Positions 1 through 10,935 of a stretch of DNA of 60,000 nt are shown one piece after another. Under the pieces are notes generated by a model. The model was given only the letters and a program-made list of their open reading frames with translations. It was not told the DNA's origin and searched no databases. Made by a program: the position numbers and the translations under genes. The stretch's first letter is position 1, and the number at the start of each line of letters is the position of its first letter. The stretch is taken from NCBI GenBank assembly GCA_037447655.1, contig JBBHKE010000339.1:126001-186000 (forward strand). The letters are read 5' to 3'. This DNA comes from Zygnema cylindricum (lineage: Eukaryota; Streptophyta; Zygnematophyceae; Zygnematales; Zygnemataceae).

Positions 1-66
1 AGACTTGATAACTGATAATCAATGTTTTTTGGTGTATGCTGTATGGCGCTTATGTGTGCGCTACAG

Positions 67-1049
67 AGTTATTCTCCTCCTTCCAGGATACGCCCTATTT
101 GCCAACGCCATGGCTTTGCTTCGTCTAAGAGCCATTTTTGCAGGATTGCTTGACCTCTCAGGGGTCCATGAGTGGGTCGTGACTCACAAGACAGGGGCAG
201 CTCGAGTAGCCAATCAGATCATTGCTTTTGCTCCAGCACAGGTGCAAAGAATAGGGCGGTTTTTGGCGTCAATAACAACAGGTTCAGAATTTGGAGTAAA
301 ACGCTCACGTTCCATGCCTCACGGGTCTCCCAACAATCATTTGGCCAATTTTGGATCTTCTTTCCAGTCCCCTCGATCTGAGGGGAAAACGTCGAGATTT
401 TACCTTCAGATGTCGCGAAGCTTGAGCGACCATGGGAAGGCTTCTAGTAAGCGAACTCCTTGGATGTTCCGTAAGGCTGTTAACAACATGTCGGTGCTCC
501 CAATCCCTTTGGAAGATGAGGAATGTCAGAGCGTAGGCAACGGGTGCAACTCAACGGAATTTGCAAATGTAGAAAGTCCATTTCTTTCTTCTGAAGACAG
601 TTTTGAGATGGAGGATATGGGTAGTTTGAGCAAGAAAGGGGCTGTCATGGGAAACAGCGGTCTCTTCAGAGGGTGGAATGGAAGGTGCGTGTTTCTAAAA
701 ATTTGCCACCAAAGTTGATGTCTATAGAACATTTTGCATTACTTGAAATATTATGGACGGATTTGTTGAGATGTTCAGTATTTCTTGTGAAAACTGGGTA
801 AGAAACACTAAATTCTTTTGCCTTGTTTATGCAAAGCTGACACAATTGTATATTGACTGGTTGTTTCCCAGGATTTACACCGGAGAAATAGTCTGTAGTC
901 TGGTGCTATTTTTTTCTGCCACCCTCAGTGTTGCTTACAAGCTGGAGATTTCTTTGCTGCGGGTCCTGATAACATCGTGGACTTTTCTACAAGCTGCGGC
1001 TTTTTTTCTAATGGGCATTGGGTACATCGGCAATAAAACTGCGAGCTGA
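67..1049 (+). CDS. 3' end of a cellulose synthase-like C (CSLC-type) glycan synthase, two exons (67-684, 872-1049)
   Basis: This is the C-terminal part of a GT2-family Golgi beta-glycan synthase, most like CSLC (xyloglucan backbone glucan synthase); CSLA is the alternative. The exon at 67-684 follows an acceptor (gctacag). It encodes a membrane segment, then the family signature GLLDLSGVHEWVVTHKTG. It ends at the donor AAG|GTGCGT (684/685). Exon 872-1049 follows the acceptor tttcccag and restores the frame across a phase-2 junction (AG|G, Arg). It encodes RIYTGE, two hydrophobic helices and the end LMGIGYIGNKTAS, which matches the RIYxxE...GLDLIGE-type tail of CSLC proteins. About 150 residues of Ser/Arg-rich low-complexity sequence lie between WVVTHKTG and RIYTGE, clearly longer than I expect for the family. 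The catalytic domain lies upstream of the window. Confidence 0.75.
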
Positions 1050-1167
1050 AAGCAGTCATTTGGCTGTTAAATTGGACCCTGTAACATTTTTTTTGCAAAA
1101 GTGATTTTGCGAGTGATCTGTATCCTTGTAGCTTTCAGCAACTATACTGTAATCAACCACTCTCTTA

Positions 1168-1173
1168 AATAAA
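1168..1173 (+). promoter_or_regulatory. Possible poly(A) signal AATAAA downstream of the CSLC-like gene
   Basis: A canonical AATAAA lies about 120 bp after the stop codon of the CSLC-like gene, in AT-rich sequence with T-rich stretches. Position and motif fit a 3' UTR; there is no independent support. Confidence 0.4.
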
Positions 1174-1642
1174 ATGCTTGTTTCATGTTTAGTTGATTTT
1201 GGTACCCTTAAATTAGCATTTTTAGCCCATTTTTAGCCTTTAGATTGGCAGTTTATTCATGTATTTTCAAGTGTACATAGGAACTTTTTGTTTCAATTAT
1301 TCATTGTAACCGCCATAGAGTAGGCAACAATTTGGCTGCAGAACACTGAGAAGTTCTGGCGTCCTTTTTGTTGTCTTAATTGGCGGAGGGTGCTACTGTT
1401 GCTTGATTATTGTCTAGGCTTTTTCCTTAGGATGGCAATGTCAGTTACTTTTGTACACATTATGCATAAATAGGAACGGATGTGTGATCGAGTTTGAACT
1501 TTTCTTTGTTCGGAGTGGATTTGTAATTGTTCCCGGAAGCAGTTTGCAATGATAAAAGTACATTCCATCTACCCAGAGAGTTTATTTTCTGCTAAATTAT
1601 AATCCATTTCAGATCCCTGATAAAATCGATTGTTCTTGACAG

Positions 1643-1798
1643 GCAAAGACAGACACATTGCAAGAGAATGGGAGAGATACTGACGAAGAGACTGTGGAGA
1701 AAAGGAAATTGTTAAAGGCTCAAGTCATTAACTTGGGGCACTGTAATTGGACCCTGTGGTGGATCTGCTTCTTTGCTTCTGTGGCCTCTTTGTCTTAA
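1643..1798 (+). other. Open segment after a good 3' splice site, possible alternative last exon (51 codons)
   Basis: The acceptor ttcttgacag precedes an open frame that reads as a charged helix-like stretch (TDEETVEKRKLLKAQV), then a Trp/Cys/Phe-rich hydrophobic end (CNWTLWWICFFASVASLS) and TAA. The composition looks protein-like. However, the frame does not match the phase-2 donor at 684 of the upstream CSLC-like gene, so it cannot simply replace its last exon. It could belong to a decayed neighbour or be chance. Confidence 0.2.
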
Positions 1799-2010
1799 TG
1801 TCTTTATTGTAGTGTAATACCATCAGATAGCGCGTATTATAAGGATTACATGGTATCGTGGGAATAAAAAAGTTTCATAATATATACCATTCCAAGGATG
1901 TGAAAAAAGCTGGACCGACATCAAAATGTGCTGCCAATAGATTTAATAAAAACTAATCAGCAATGACATAGATGGAGCAAATGGATAAAATAATCCCTGC
2001 AGGATAAATT

Positions 2011-2080
2011 AAAAAAGCACGATGGTAAACCATCTGAGTCTGGGGGTACAAAAGGGGTGGCATGACCAATACTGAAAAAC
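2011..2080 (+). repeat. Dispersed repeat, copy 1 of 2
   Basis: About 70 bp here are similar to 6101-6170 in the same orientation, sharing the segment ATGGTAAACCATCTGAG and then gGNACAAAAGG. Both copies are followed by A-rich sequence, as in the tail of a non-LTR element or SINE, but no coding part or clear terminus is visible. Confidence 0.55.
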
Positions 2081-3713
2081 AACAATAAAAAACAAAAAGA
2101 GCGACGAGAACACAAAAAAAAGGAAGCAACAACAAGGAAAATAAAAGCACCCTAACTCAAAATGAAAAGCACGGCAACTCACAAAAACAAAACTATAAAC
2201 CCCAACCCCAATGGAGTAATATAATTGACGGGAGCAGGTCGCAGAATATGTGGATCAGACAACTCATCATGTGGAAGGGTTATATAGCCTGTGCACGGAA
2301 GCTAAGAGAATATCTGACAGCTCATACCAAAGCTATTTTTCTTAGCTCAATTAGGCTGGAAAATTATGGATTGGGAACATCTTTATTCTACTTAGACAGT
2401 TGGTATTATTTAGTTTACTCAGACCTACAATGGATATTATGCCCATACTTCGATGTAGTGAAAATCCCACTTTCAGAAAAGCCGTTGATGAACATCTTCA
2501 CTTAACAAAATCGAACACAAAACAGTGTCTGAGAAAAATATGAAATGTAGAAATGTGGAAGTTATATTTGATATTGCAAAATCTGGCACCATCTGGCTGC
2601 TAAAATCTTTCTTCCGCTTGCCATTCCATGTACGAGTATTTCAGGCATTTTTGAAGACAACGCCAATAAATACACCGTCCATCGCTGTTAGAGTTAGTAA
2701 ATTATTGGCATAAATACTTAATTACACAACACTAAATTATGTTTTGCTGGCTCATTATGGGTCACGTAATCACATTACACTAATTATTGACACTAATTTA
2801 TGATTCCCAGTCAAAAAACACCCACGAATTAGATCGTCAAACTCTTATAAGATTGGCAGCTTACTGTTTTCCCTACTCTTTTTTTCCATACATCTGTCAC
2901 CCACTTATCAATCCACTCTAAAAAGTCGTAGTTATGGAATCGGCTAACTGGCAAAGCTCCTTTCCTTCGACAAGGTCCGCCGAACAGATGAATTACAACA
3001 AATTGAACATCCAGCTCTACAATAATTTTAGCCAATTGAAAGATTCACAATCTAGGAACGGTAATTGGAGTTGTCATCCTTGGTAACAAACAGTTTCTTG
3101 CACAGTGGCATAAACAAATTTCCATTTTTTCTCAGTTATTTGGCAATGCTTGTTCTTGCAAAGTTGAAGCATAGAGGTGTTTGAGTAGACAAGTTTTCAC
3201 TCTGCTTCGCCTGAATATGATGGCTAAACCTTAACAATAAAATACGCGTAATTGTATGTTTAATTGACCCTGAAAGTTGCAATTCACAGAGGACACTGCA
3301 TTGGACACGTCTATTTGGATTTCTTATGAAGTATAGCAAACAAATTAACTGCAGTAGACACTCCTCTTTAAATGCCTTGTGATGCATTAACAAAATATAA
3401 TGACCAATTGCACACATGCAGTTGATAACATTGATGGTCGCTACCCTGATTGATGTTTAAATAGTGTGACCATGTTGTAAAGGGAGTCTAGCACGCCTGG
3501 AATGTGGAAGTGCCGATACGCTGCTCTGCTTTTCAAAGAGAAATTTGCCCGCGAGAGAAGCTTTCCTGTCTTTCGAAGGCTCACACTTCTGGCATTGTGC
3601 ATGACAGTTTTTTCTGCAAAATTTACCCAACATAAACCAACAGTCAGGCGGTTCTCCTTGAGGCTCAACATTTTTAAGCCTGAAGCCTTGTTAGCAGAGC
3701 AATAATACCGCAC

Positions 3714-4983
3714 CTTCTTGCGCATGTGATCAAATGAGGCGATAGCATCGTCAAAGCTATTTGCTTCTGTAGGATCAGGTTCGCCAAGACAACTGCCTAT
3801 GCTATCCTCACTTTTCTCAGTTTTCCGTGAATGGCAGGATGTGTAAGTGCTCGAATGATTCCGGCGTCTCTTGTGCCCAATACGTCTGGTGTTCATCTCT
3901 TTGATTTCAAGCTTAATGGCAAATGGATTTAGCTTGCTTGCTCCTGTTTAAAGTCCAATGAATGGAATGAACGAATCAGATTTCAGAGCTGTCCAAAGAA
4001 CCTTAAAATTTTAATCAATTTTTACTCATGATCAACATTTTATGATCAAAGAGCTAAACCCCTAAGGGAAGACCTTACAAATGAAGTCCTTGCGCACATT
4101 CAACTAATAATATTTGCATTGAAATAAACGAGCAGGGATGCAGTAAATGACGATCTTATTGCATGCCACTCTTCTTAAGAACGAGAAGTCAGAGGTTAAC
4201 TTGTCCTGCCAGTCTCGGTTAACTTTCAAGCACACGACTCACATGCATTCCATTGCAAGAACAATATATACGTATTAACTGTTGCAGGCATAGTCGCATG
4301 ATGCTAACCACTTTGTCTCGGCTCCACACTATACGAATTGCTTTTTTCAAAAGAGATGTCACTGCCTAAGTCCTCTTGAAGCATGGCCCGCAGTTCATTC
4401 TGTGGCCAGTCGAAGTCGAAGGTGTTCCCTGCATAAGACGCTGGCAAATGTTTCACTGATTCACTAAGAGTTTGCTGCTTTTTTTCAGTAGATTGCACTT
4501 CTCTCAGCAGAATGGGATCAAAGTAGTCCTCAAATTTTGGAATCTTTCTTGCATCCCGTCCTTCTGAGTTACAATCTTCCATAGAGTTACTAGGCTCTGT
4601 CTACAATTATCTATAACATTTGGCTGTTACCACTGCAACCAAATCCAAGATCCCTCGTTCTGTTACTAATACTGAAACTCCTGAAATTTCTGCTATTTAC
4701 CACTATAAAATATATATTCTTTATTCTGTTTTCTGAACAACGACGGCACAGGTGCGATACTTTTATATGTTTTTTGTCGACATTCCCAAGAAGCCCAAGA
4801 CGACGTTTGCGGTTCTTCCAGGATCAATCGCGGCCGTTTGAAGACGTACTCAGCGTTCGTACTGCCCTTAACCGTCCGATGAGCAGATTGCCGCGTTACA
4901 TTATAAATGTCAGCGAAAGTTATGATTGCCGATAATCGGTTTGCAGTTTCACGTCCAGAATTGCATCTGTCGACTTCCAACCG
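3714..4983 (-). CDS. Unrecognised three-exon gene model (exons 4701-4983, 4309-4596, 3714-3943)
   Basis: Three open segments can be joined through two phase-1 introns with GT-AG ends: donor AGTG|GTAAAT at 4701, acceptor ACAG|AG at 4596, donor AGTG|GTTAGC at 4309, acceptor AAACAG|GAGC at 3943. The agreement of both junctions in phase is the main reason to believe it. The middle exon encodes an acidic stretch (FDFDWPQNELRAMLQEDLG). The last encodes a basic patch (RRIGHKRRRNHSS) followed by an acidic Ser-rich part, which suggests a nuclear protein. Exon 3 either runs on to a stop at 3441 or is spliced at AAG|GTGCGG (3714). The first exon starts inside the satellite at 4925-5900 and has no ATG, so the true 5' end is missing, disrupted or further upstream. 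I do not recognise the family. Confidence 0.35.
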
Positions 4984-5900
4984 TTAGTTTCACAATTCAC
5001 ATTCAAAATTGCATCTGACGACTTTTCAATAGTTTCACATCCAGAATTTCATCTGACGACTATTTGTCAATTTCACATCCAAAGTTTATTCTGACGATTT
5101 CTCGCTAGTTTCACATTCAGGACTTATATCTGACGACTTTTCGTTAGTTTCACATGAAAATGCCAAAATGGTATCTGACGACATTCACATTCTGTTAGTT
5201 TCACAAACAAACATTCCTGGCGACTGTCTATTACTGTAGTTTCACATCAAATATTTCATTGGCCAACTCTGTGTTAGTTTCACATTCAAACTTTACTCTT
5301 GCTACTTTCCACTCGTTTCACATCCTAAACTTTCCCTGACGACTTCTCTTTAGTTTCACATTCAAATTTTCATTTGACGGCTTTCTGTCTATTTTCACAT
5401 ACAAAATTTCATCCGGCCACTACTTATTATAGTTTCACATCAAAAGTTCCATAGGACGACTTTCCGTTAGTTTCACATCAAAACGTAACTATGACAACTT
5501 TTTGGTAGTTTCACATCCATAATTTCATCTGGAGACATTTTTAGTTTCACATCTACAATTTCGTCTGACGACTTTTTCGTTCGTTTCACATCCAGAATTT
5601 ACTCTGACGACTATCCGTTAATTTAACATCCAAAGTTGCATGTGACGACATTCTATTAGTTTCACATCCAAACGTTCATCTGACAACTTGCCGCTATTTC
5701 GACATCCAAAATTTCATTGACTGCTTTTCTTTAGTTTCACATCAAAACGTTACCCTGACGACTTTCTGCTCGTTTCACATCCAAATTTAACTATGACGAA
5801 ATTTTATTAGTTTCACATCCAAAATTTCAACTTACGCCTATTCCTTATTTTCACATCCAAAATTTTCTCCGACTACTTTCTGTTAGTTTCTGTTCAAGGA
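4925..5900. repeat. Tandem satellite, degenerate ~38-40 bp unit
   Basis: About 24 imperfect copies of a unit read roughly as TTAGTTTCACATCC followed by AAAATTTCATCTGACGACTT. The TTTCACAT and CTGACGACTT blocks are best conserved; spacing varies by a few bases. No open frame is maintained. The array starts at or inside the first exon of the minus-strand model ending at 4983. Confidence 0.85.
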
Positions 5901-6100
5901 TGGTATGTGTCAGCATTTTCGTATGCCTTTACAATGATTGCACATTTTCTGGAGGTTGACATCGCAGATAAACTCAGAAAATATTTAATTGTGTGAAAAG
6001 CATAACCACCATTTAGAAGGGGGAGTCTCCACTACTGCGACTGTGCCAGTCCATCGCCCACCTTTGCTGGCAGCAGAAAAAAAAAAGTGGTTGACTATAT

Positions 6101-6170
6101 TAAAAAGCGCAATGGTAAACCATCTGAGCCCGTTGGAACAAAAGGAGGTAGCAATGCCAAAACTCAGAAA
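6101..6170 (+). repeat. Dispersed repeat, copy 2 of 2
   Basis: Second copy of the ~70-bp repeat at 2011-2080, same orientation, about 4.1 kb away. Again followed by A-rich sequence. Confidence 0.55.
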
Positions 6171-7736
6171 TTACATGTGGGAGGAATAAACCAAAAAGGA
6201 TAAGCAAGGCAAAAGCAATGAAAATACAAAAAGATGGCAGATAAACGGAAAACACCCAAAGAAGCAAAAAACACCAAACGAACCAGCTAAGGAAAGATAC
6301 AAAATGACTCGACCAAACCCCAACATAACAAAAAATCTTCAAAAAGCAACCGTGTAAGTCCCCAAATCCCGGAGGAACACGAGAAGGGAGTTCTGGAACA
6401 CGTCGACGATCCATAATTAGTGGGAATGTGAAATGAGCATATGTAGCTCTATTTTAGAGTAGGAAGGCGTGGTGGATTTTGTTTGCAAAATAGTTAGGTG
6501 AATAAGAACTGGTAAAGCATAGAACAAAGTCCGGTGTTTTAAGCAGTGAATGAAAACTACACTCTCATAAATGATTTACTATTGCGTTTGAAAAATAGAG
6601 GCTTTAGAGTTCGTTGTCCCTGCCCCCTCGTCCCTTCACCCTGCGGTCCTCCGGCCCTCCACACCCTCTTGCCCTTCTCCCACCTGCCATTTCCCCCATT
6701 CACCTTCGCCCTTCACCCTCCACCCTGTCCCTCTCCCTCCCTCACTTTCACACGCTCGGACACAGTTGTTTCCTAAAGATCCTGGAGCTGATGCAGTAAT
6801 GACTGATGACTTTGACAGTCGAGAAGATGAAAGGTGGATGAATACATTGTGGGAGGATTACTGATAAAGGTTGTCTTTTCATGGACGTTATTTGACAAAT
6901 GATGCCTCAATCCCGTGTTTTAGCTGATAATTCCGAGTACTTTTTTCCTGAAAACTTTGTTGCTTGCAGAATAGATGCGTTTGTGGCGAAATAGTCTTCC
7001 CTTTTTCTCTTCTCCAGTAGTAAAACTTTTAGAAAACTTTTTTGTACATTCAGGTAGTATAATAGCAAACAAATGAAGATGGATGAATATATGTGCGACA
7101 ATTGTAGATAGTTTCTTAAAGAAAGCGGTAATAAACAATGCATTAGTCCAAAGTTAGCAAAATAAAATCCATTTCTGTTTCCTTAAAAATGTTGGTTTTT
7201 GGAGAAAGACTAAGATCTGGCAAAGTATGTTCTCTTATATTTTTTTCCACTGGTAAAGTAATTGAGTGAACATTCATTTGTGAAAGTAATCCATGATCCT
7301 GATCAGAAAGAGCAATGCAGTACAACCATAAAACAGAAGTGAATTCGGAAGCAATTGTGGTGTAGCTGGAATATTAGATACAGCAGCAACATTATTTTAT
7401 TACAATAATCTCCTAATTTTTGTTTCCAATATTCAAATAATTTTCAAGGCCACCAGTTCGACCTCAAGCTCCTGACAAACAATTGTCTACATATATACCA
7501 TACAATGTCTTATCCTACAAAAGAATGATACTAATCCCTTTTTACCCTTTCTAAACACAGTTCGATCACACAATAAACCAAACGTCAAAAACGTTTTAGC
7601 TACTACCAGGAAAAAAGAAAAAAAGCATATTCCATGATGCAAGCTCCAACATCTGAAATTCTGCAATCACTTGTTCAAACATATGACGCCCCTGCTTTTC
7701 GCAATGCAGCCCGTCCTGAAAGACCGATGTAAATGC
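6171..7736. other. Intergenic, includes a short pyrimidine-rich tract
   Basis: The tract 6614-6770 is strongly C/T-rich on the + strand (runs of CCCTCC and CCTTC). The frames it opens are products of composition. No gene, RNA or mobile-element end is recognised elsewhere in this stretch. Confidence 0.5.
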
Positions 7737-10700
7737 TCATACAACCACAAGATGACCTCCATGTCTCATCCCCATAGCATCAAAGTATGAAACGACTTGG
7801 TCTCTCTTCTCCAGAATCATATCCATTTCATCTACCGTCAGTGCCCCGCCCATATTCTCCAGCAAAATCCTACGGTTGAGACCTCGAAGTCGTGAAAGTG
7901 TTATTGGTGTCACATGCTGAGCAAATCACAGGGATTCCCAGTTAGTTGAAGAACCCGCAAAGGCCACACATTTTACATTCAATAGAGCAAACGAGCAATT
8001 CACAGTGATCCTGAAGTGCGCATCCACAAACGATAAGATTATGACCTGTATGCGACCGCAATAAGTGGACTGGGAAGGAAGTTCTGCAGCACATCTCAAC
8101 AACATATGATGAAGCCTAATTCACCACGTTCTAAGCATCTTACCAGAGAGAACTTTACGGTAACAGATACCAAAAACACATGCACATTTTTTTTTTCACA
8201 TTGCCTGAGAGACTTTTCAAATAAACGGATACTTGCACAAGGCTAGAACATGTGAACACAAAAATGAGAGAATATTTGGCAAAGACGAATGCATATACAG
8301 CTCACCTTCACACCGCACATTTTTCCACGCTTAGACCATGCAGAATGCATGTCCCCTAATCCTGGGCCCATAGGGAACTCCAGAAGCACTGGGCGCAACT
8401 CCCCATGGGTGGCCCAATGTTGCCCCAAATGAAATCCAGATTGCCGCCGGGGAGCAGCACCGAGGATGGCATCTAAGATATGTGCATTGCTCACAACAGT
8501 CTCTGCAGATTGTTCACCCCATTGCTGCACAAGAACCCAGCATATAAACCAGTTAACTTATCAGTCTAACGTAACATTCGGTTCACGTTTTTATTTTACT
8601 TTATTCACATGCATTTCATTAATGCTAGAACCTAATCGTATCATGGACAGTAAACCAATCCGAATGTCTATGACTCGAGGAAAAAGGAAAAATAAACGTT
8701 TAGAAAAAAGATCCTCCGTCACTCCATTTTTTGTTTATCAAAAACTAAAAGACCCCATCCTCTCAGATGGCATACGTTAACCTAGCTCACAAACATGTTC
8801 ATTCATTTGCTTTAAACAACTTCAGATCTGTCTTGACCTACAACAAAGAAAAAAATCAGGCAGCACAACAGGGAATTTTATTACCAAACCATTAGTGTCC
8901 ACTAACCAGCTAACAATGCTATCAGAATGAATTGAAAATCTGCAATTTTGCAAGGAAAACCCAAGAGTTCATACACAAAAATAGCATTGCTACTTACTTC
9001 CGGTGCGATCCCAGACAATGGACGAACGTTTTTAACCTTAAAAACCATCACTCCTAAAGGAAAGTGGGCGTCTCCAAGTTGAATACTGCTTCTAATGGTA
9101 GCAGGAGGCACCACATCGGTTCCAAGAAGAATAGCCGCCTGTTGAAACAAGAAGAGGATTTGAAACGGGAAAATAGGCCAGGCCCTGCTAAGAGACGTAC
9201 ATAGACAAAAGCTACCGCCTAGAAAGAACCATGGTAACAACCCACCACCATTTCAACATCGTGTGAAAAAAAGACTTAGAAAGTTCCAGCTTTCAAAGCC
9301 ACTTAATAATATATCCTGTATACGACAGCGCTGTTGACAACTCAGGAAGGAACTAACTAGATCCATAGATTGTGTATACTGACCAAAACCCGATTTTTTC
9401 CATCCTATAATAATGCCTATGACTGCAATTTTTCAGATTCCTGTCAGATTTTTATCAACTCCCCTTCAAAAACATCCTGACTTAAATTAAGTTTCTGTCA
9501 TGAATGTGTAAGGTATTTTGAGGGCCATCTCCTCAAGAAATTAAACGTTCTCGTTGGTACGCCAAAGTAAAACTACCGCCTCAGATTGCTAAACCCAACC
9601 AAACAGCCATGCTGGAATCTGCAGTTTCAAAGAAAAGTGTAGGAATGCATGATTTTTGTCTAACTAAAAACCTAACATTGAAGGAATTGTAAATCCGAAT
9701 GGAAACAGACTACATCCGAATAGAAACAGACTTCGATAAGCCTTTCCATCAAACAAAATGCACTTGCAAAGATTTCTCTGATCGAACAATTCGCCCAAGT
9801 CCCTCACCTGATAGGCCACCCAATCTACTGGAGCTCGCTGCCACCGTCCATGCCTGTCACCAGCCACCACGGGCTTGAATACGGCCTCCATCTCCTTTCC
9901 TTCTTTGGAGCGCAGAAGAACACTATACACCTGACGGAATGGACTTGCTCCGATGCCTCCTTCAAGCAACTGGAAACTCACAACCTCACCATGAGCCAAA
10001 TGCTGCAAAATAGAATCATGCTGCTGCTGTTGCCCTCTAGACAGAATTATGTCCGCCATGGGCCCTGCCATGAGAGCCGCAAGCTGAGCCTTCTCGTCCA
10101 ATGCCAGGCAAGTTCTAGCAAGGGCTTTAGCAGCCATGGCTATTGTACGTTCTGTATATGCACTACCTGCCATAATATCGGTGCCTCTAACAGTTGCAGT
10201 TACAGTGACCACAGCGGTGTGATTCTCCTCATCAAACTGTACCGTCGTCCGAGTGCAAGTCAAAGCATCCACCTGGGTAAGTGTCTCAGTTCGCTTTACT
10301 GTCCTTCCAGAACTACTGTCAATCGCTTCTTCCAATGGCAAATCAGGTGGGAGAATGGCCTCTGTCTTCAAAGGATCTATGGTGCCTGAACCTAGTATAT
10401 CCTGAGAGCTGCTACTAAGGTCTACTTCAATCTTCTGCGAAATGTAGACTTCTCTCTGATCCTCTGTCACCACAGCAGAAGAAGAGCCAATGTTGCCACC
10501 ATCCTCAGGGGCAGACCTCAGTACTGTAGTTTCTGCTACTGGAGGCCGTGTTTTCAGCTTGTATAAAAGATGCTTCAGCTTGTCAATAGAGGACTTCGCT
10601 TGCAGCTCGATCCGGTCAATACTGGAAGCGGCTGTGTCGAAGTTCACAACCTGGGAAGAGGGAGGCAAAGAGGGTGATGAAGAAGAGGGAGATAGAGGCG

Positions 10701-10935
10701 CGGCTGCCTGGAGAGAGGCATGAGGGCGGACAGCCACGTGCCGTTCCTCTTCTGCGACGCCTTCCGCCTCACGTGTGGCCGCCAGAACCAGCTGCCGCCC
10801 TCCCCTACAGACATCGTGGGGCAGTCGCAGTCGCACAAACACATGGCGCGACAGAGCATCATCGGCAAAGGTTTTCAGGGAAGGAGGCACAGGAGCGGCA
10901 GATGGGCCGCAAAGGAGAGAGAAAGGGGGTGCCAT
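7737..10935 (-). CDS. PI3/4-kinase-like-fold protein, uncharacterised plant family, possibly plastid-targeted (4 exons, ~555 aa)
   Basis: The exons are 9808-10935, 8998-9138, 8306-8524 and 7737-7916 (complement), with three phase-0 introns of 669, 473 and 389 bp and good borders (CAG|GTGAGG, GAA|GTAAGT, AAG|GTGAGC donors; pyrimidine-AG acceptors). The N-terminal ~100 residues are Arg/Ser/Pro-rich and could be a plastid transit peptide. A middle region follows with a Ser-rich part and a conserved-looking block (residues ~215-300). The C-terminal ~230 residues resemble the PI3/4-kinase/HipA/Fam20-like fold: a glycine-containing loop (EGGIGASPFRQVYSVLL), a lysine strand (EAVFKPVVAGD), RAPVDWVAYQ, LGTDVVPPATIR, then SNAHILDAILG. 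Where relatives carry an N-x-DRH-type catalytic loop, this protein reads APRRQSGFHLGQHW, so the kinase residues appear lost. The start chosen is the first in-frame ATG of the open exon. Family assignment is from memory of fold motifs. Confidence 0.65.

Larger units (their letters stand above)
1174..3713. other. AT-rich intergenic stretch, no convincing gene
   Basis: Apart from the open segment at 1643-1798 and the dispersed repeat at 2011-2080, I see no gene. A minus-strand stretch at 2829-3035 (containing FHNYDFLEWIDKWVTDVWKK) follows a possible acceptor and could be a further exon of the minus-strand model at 3714-4983, but I could not match the splice phase. The remaining short frames look random. 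Confidence 0.4.
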
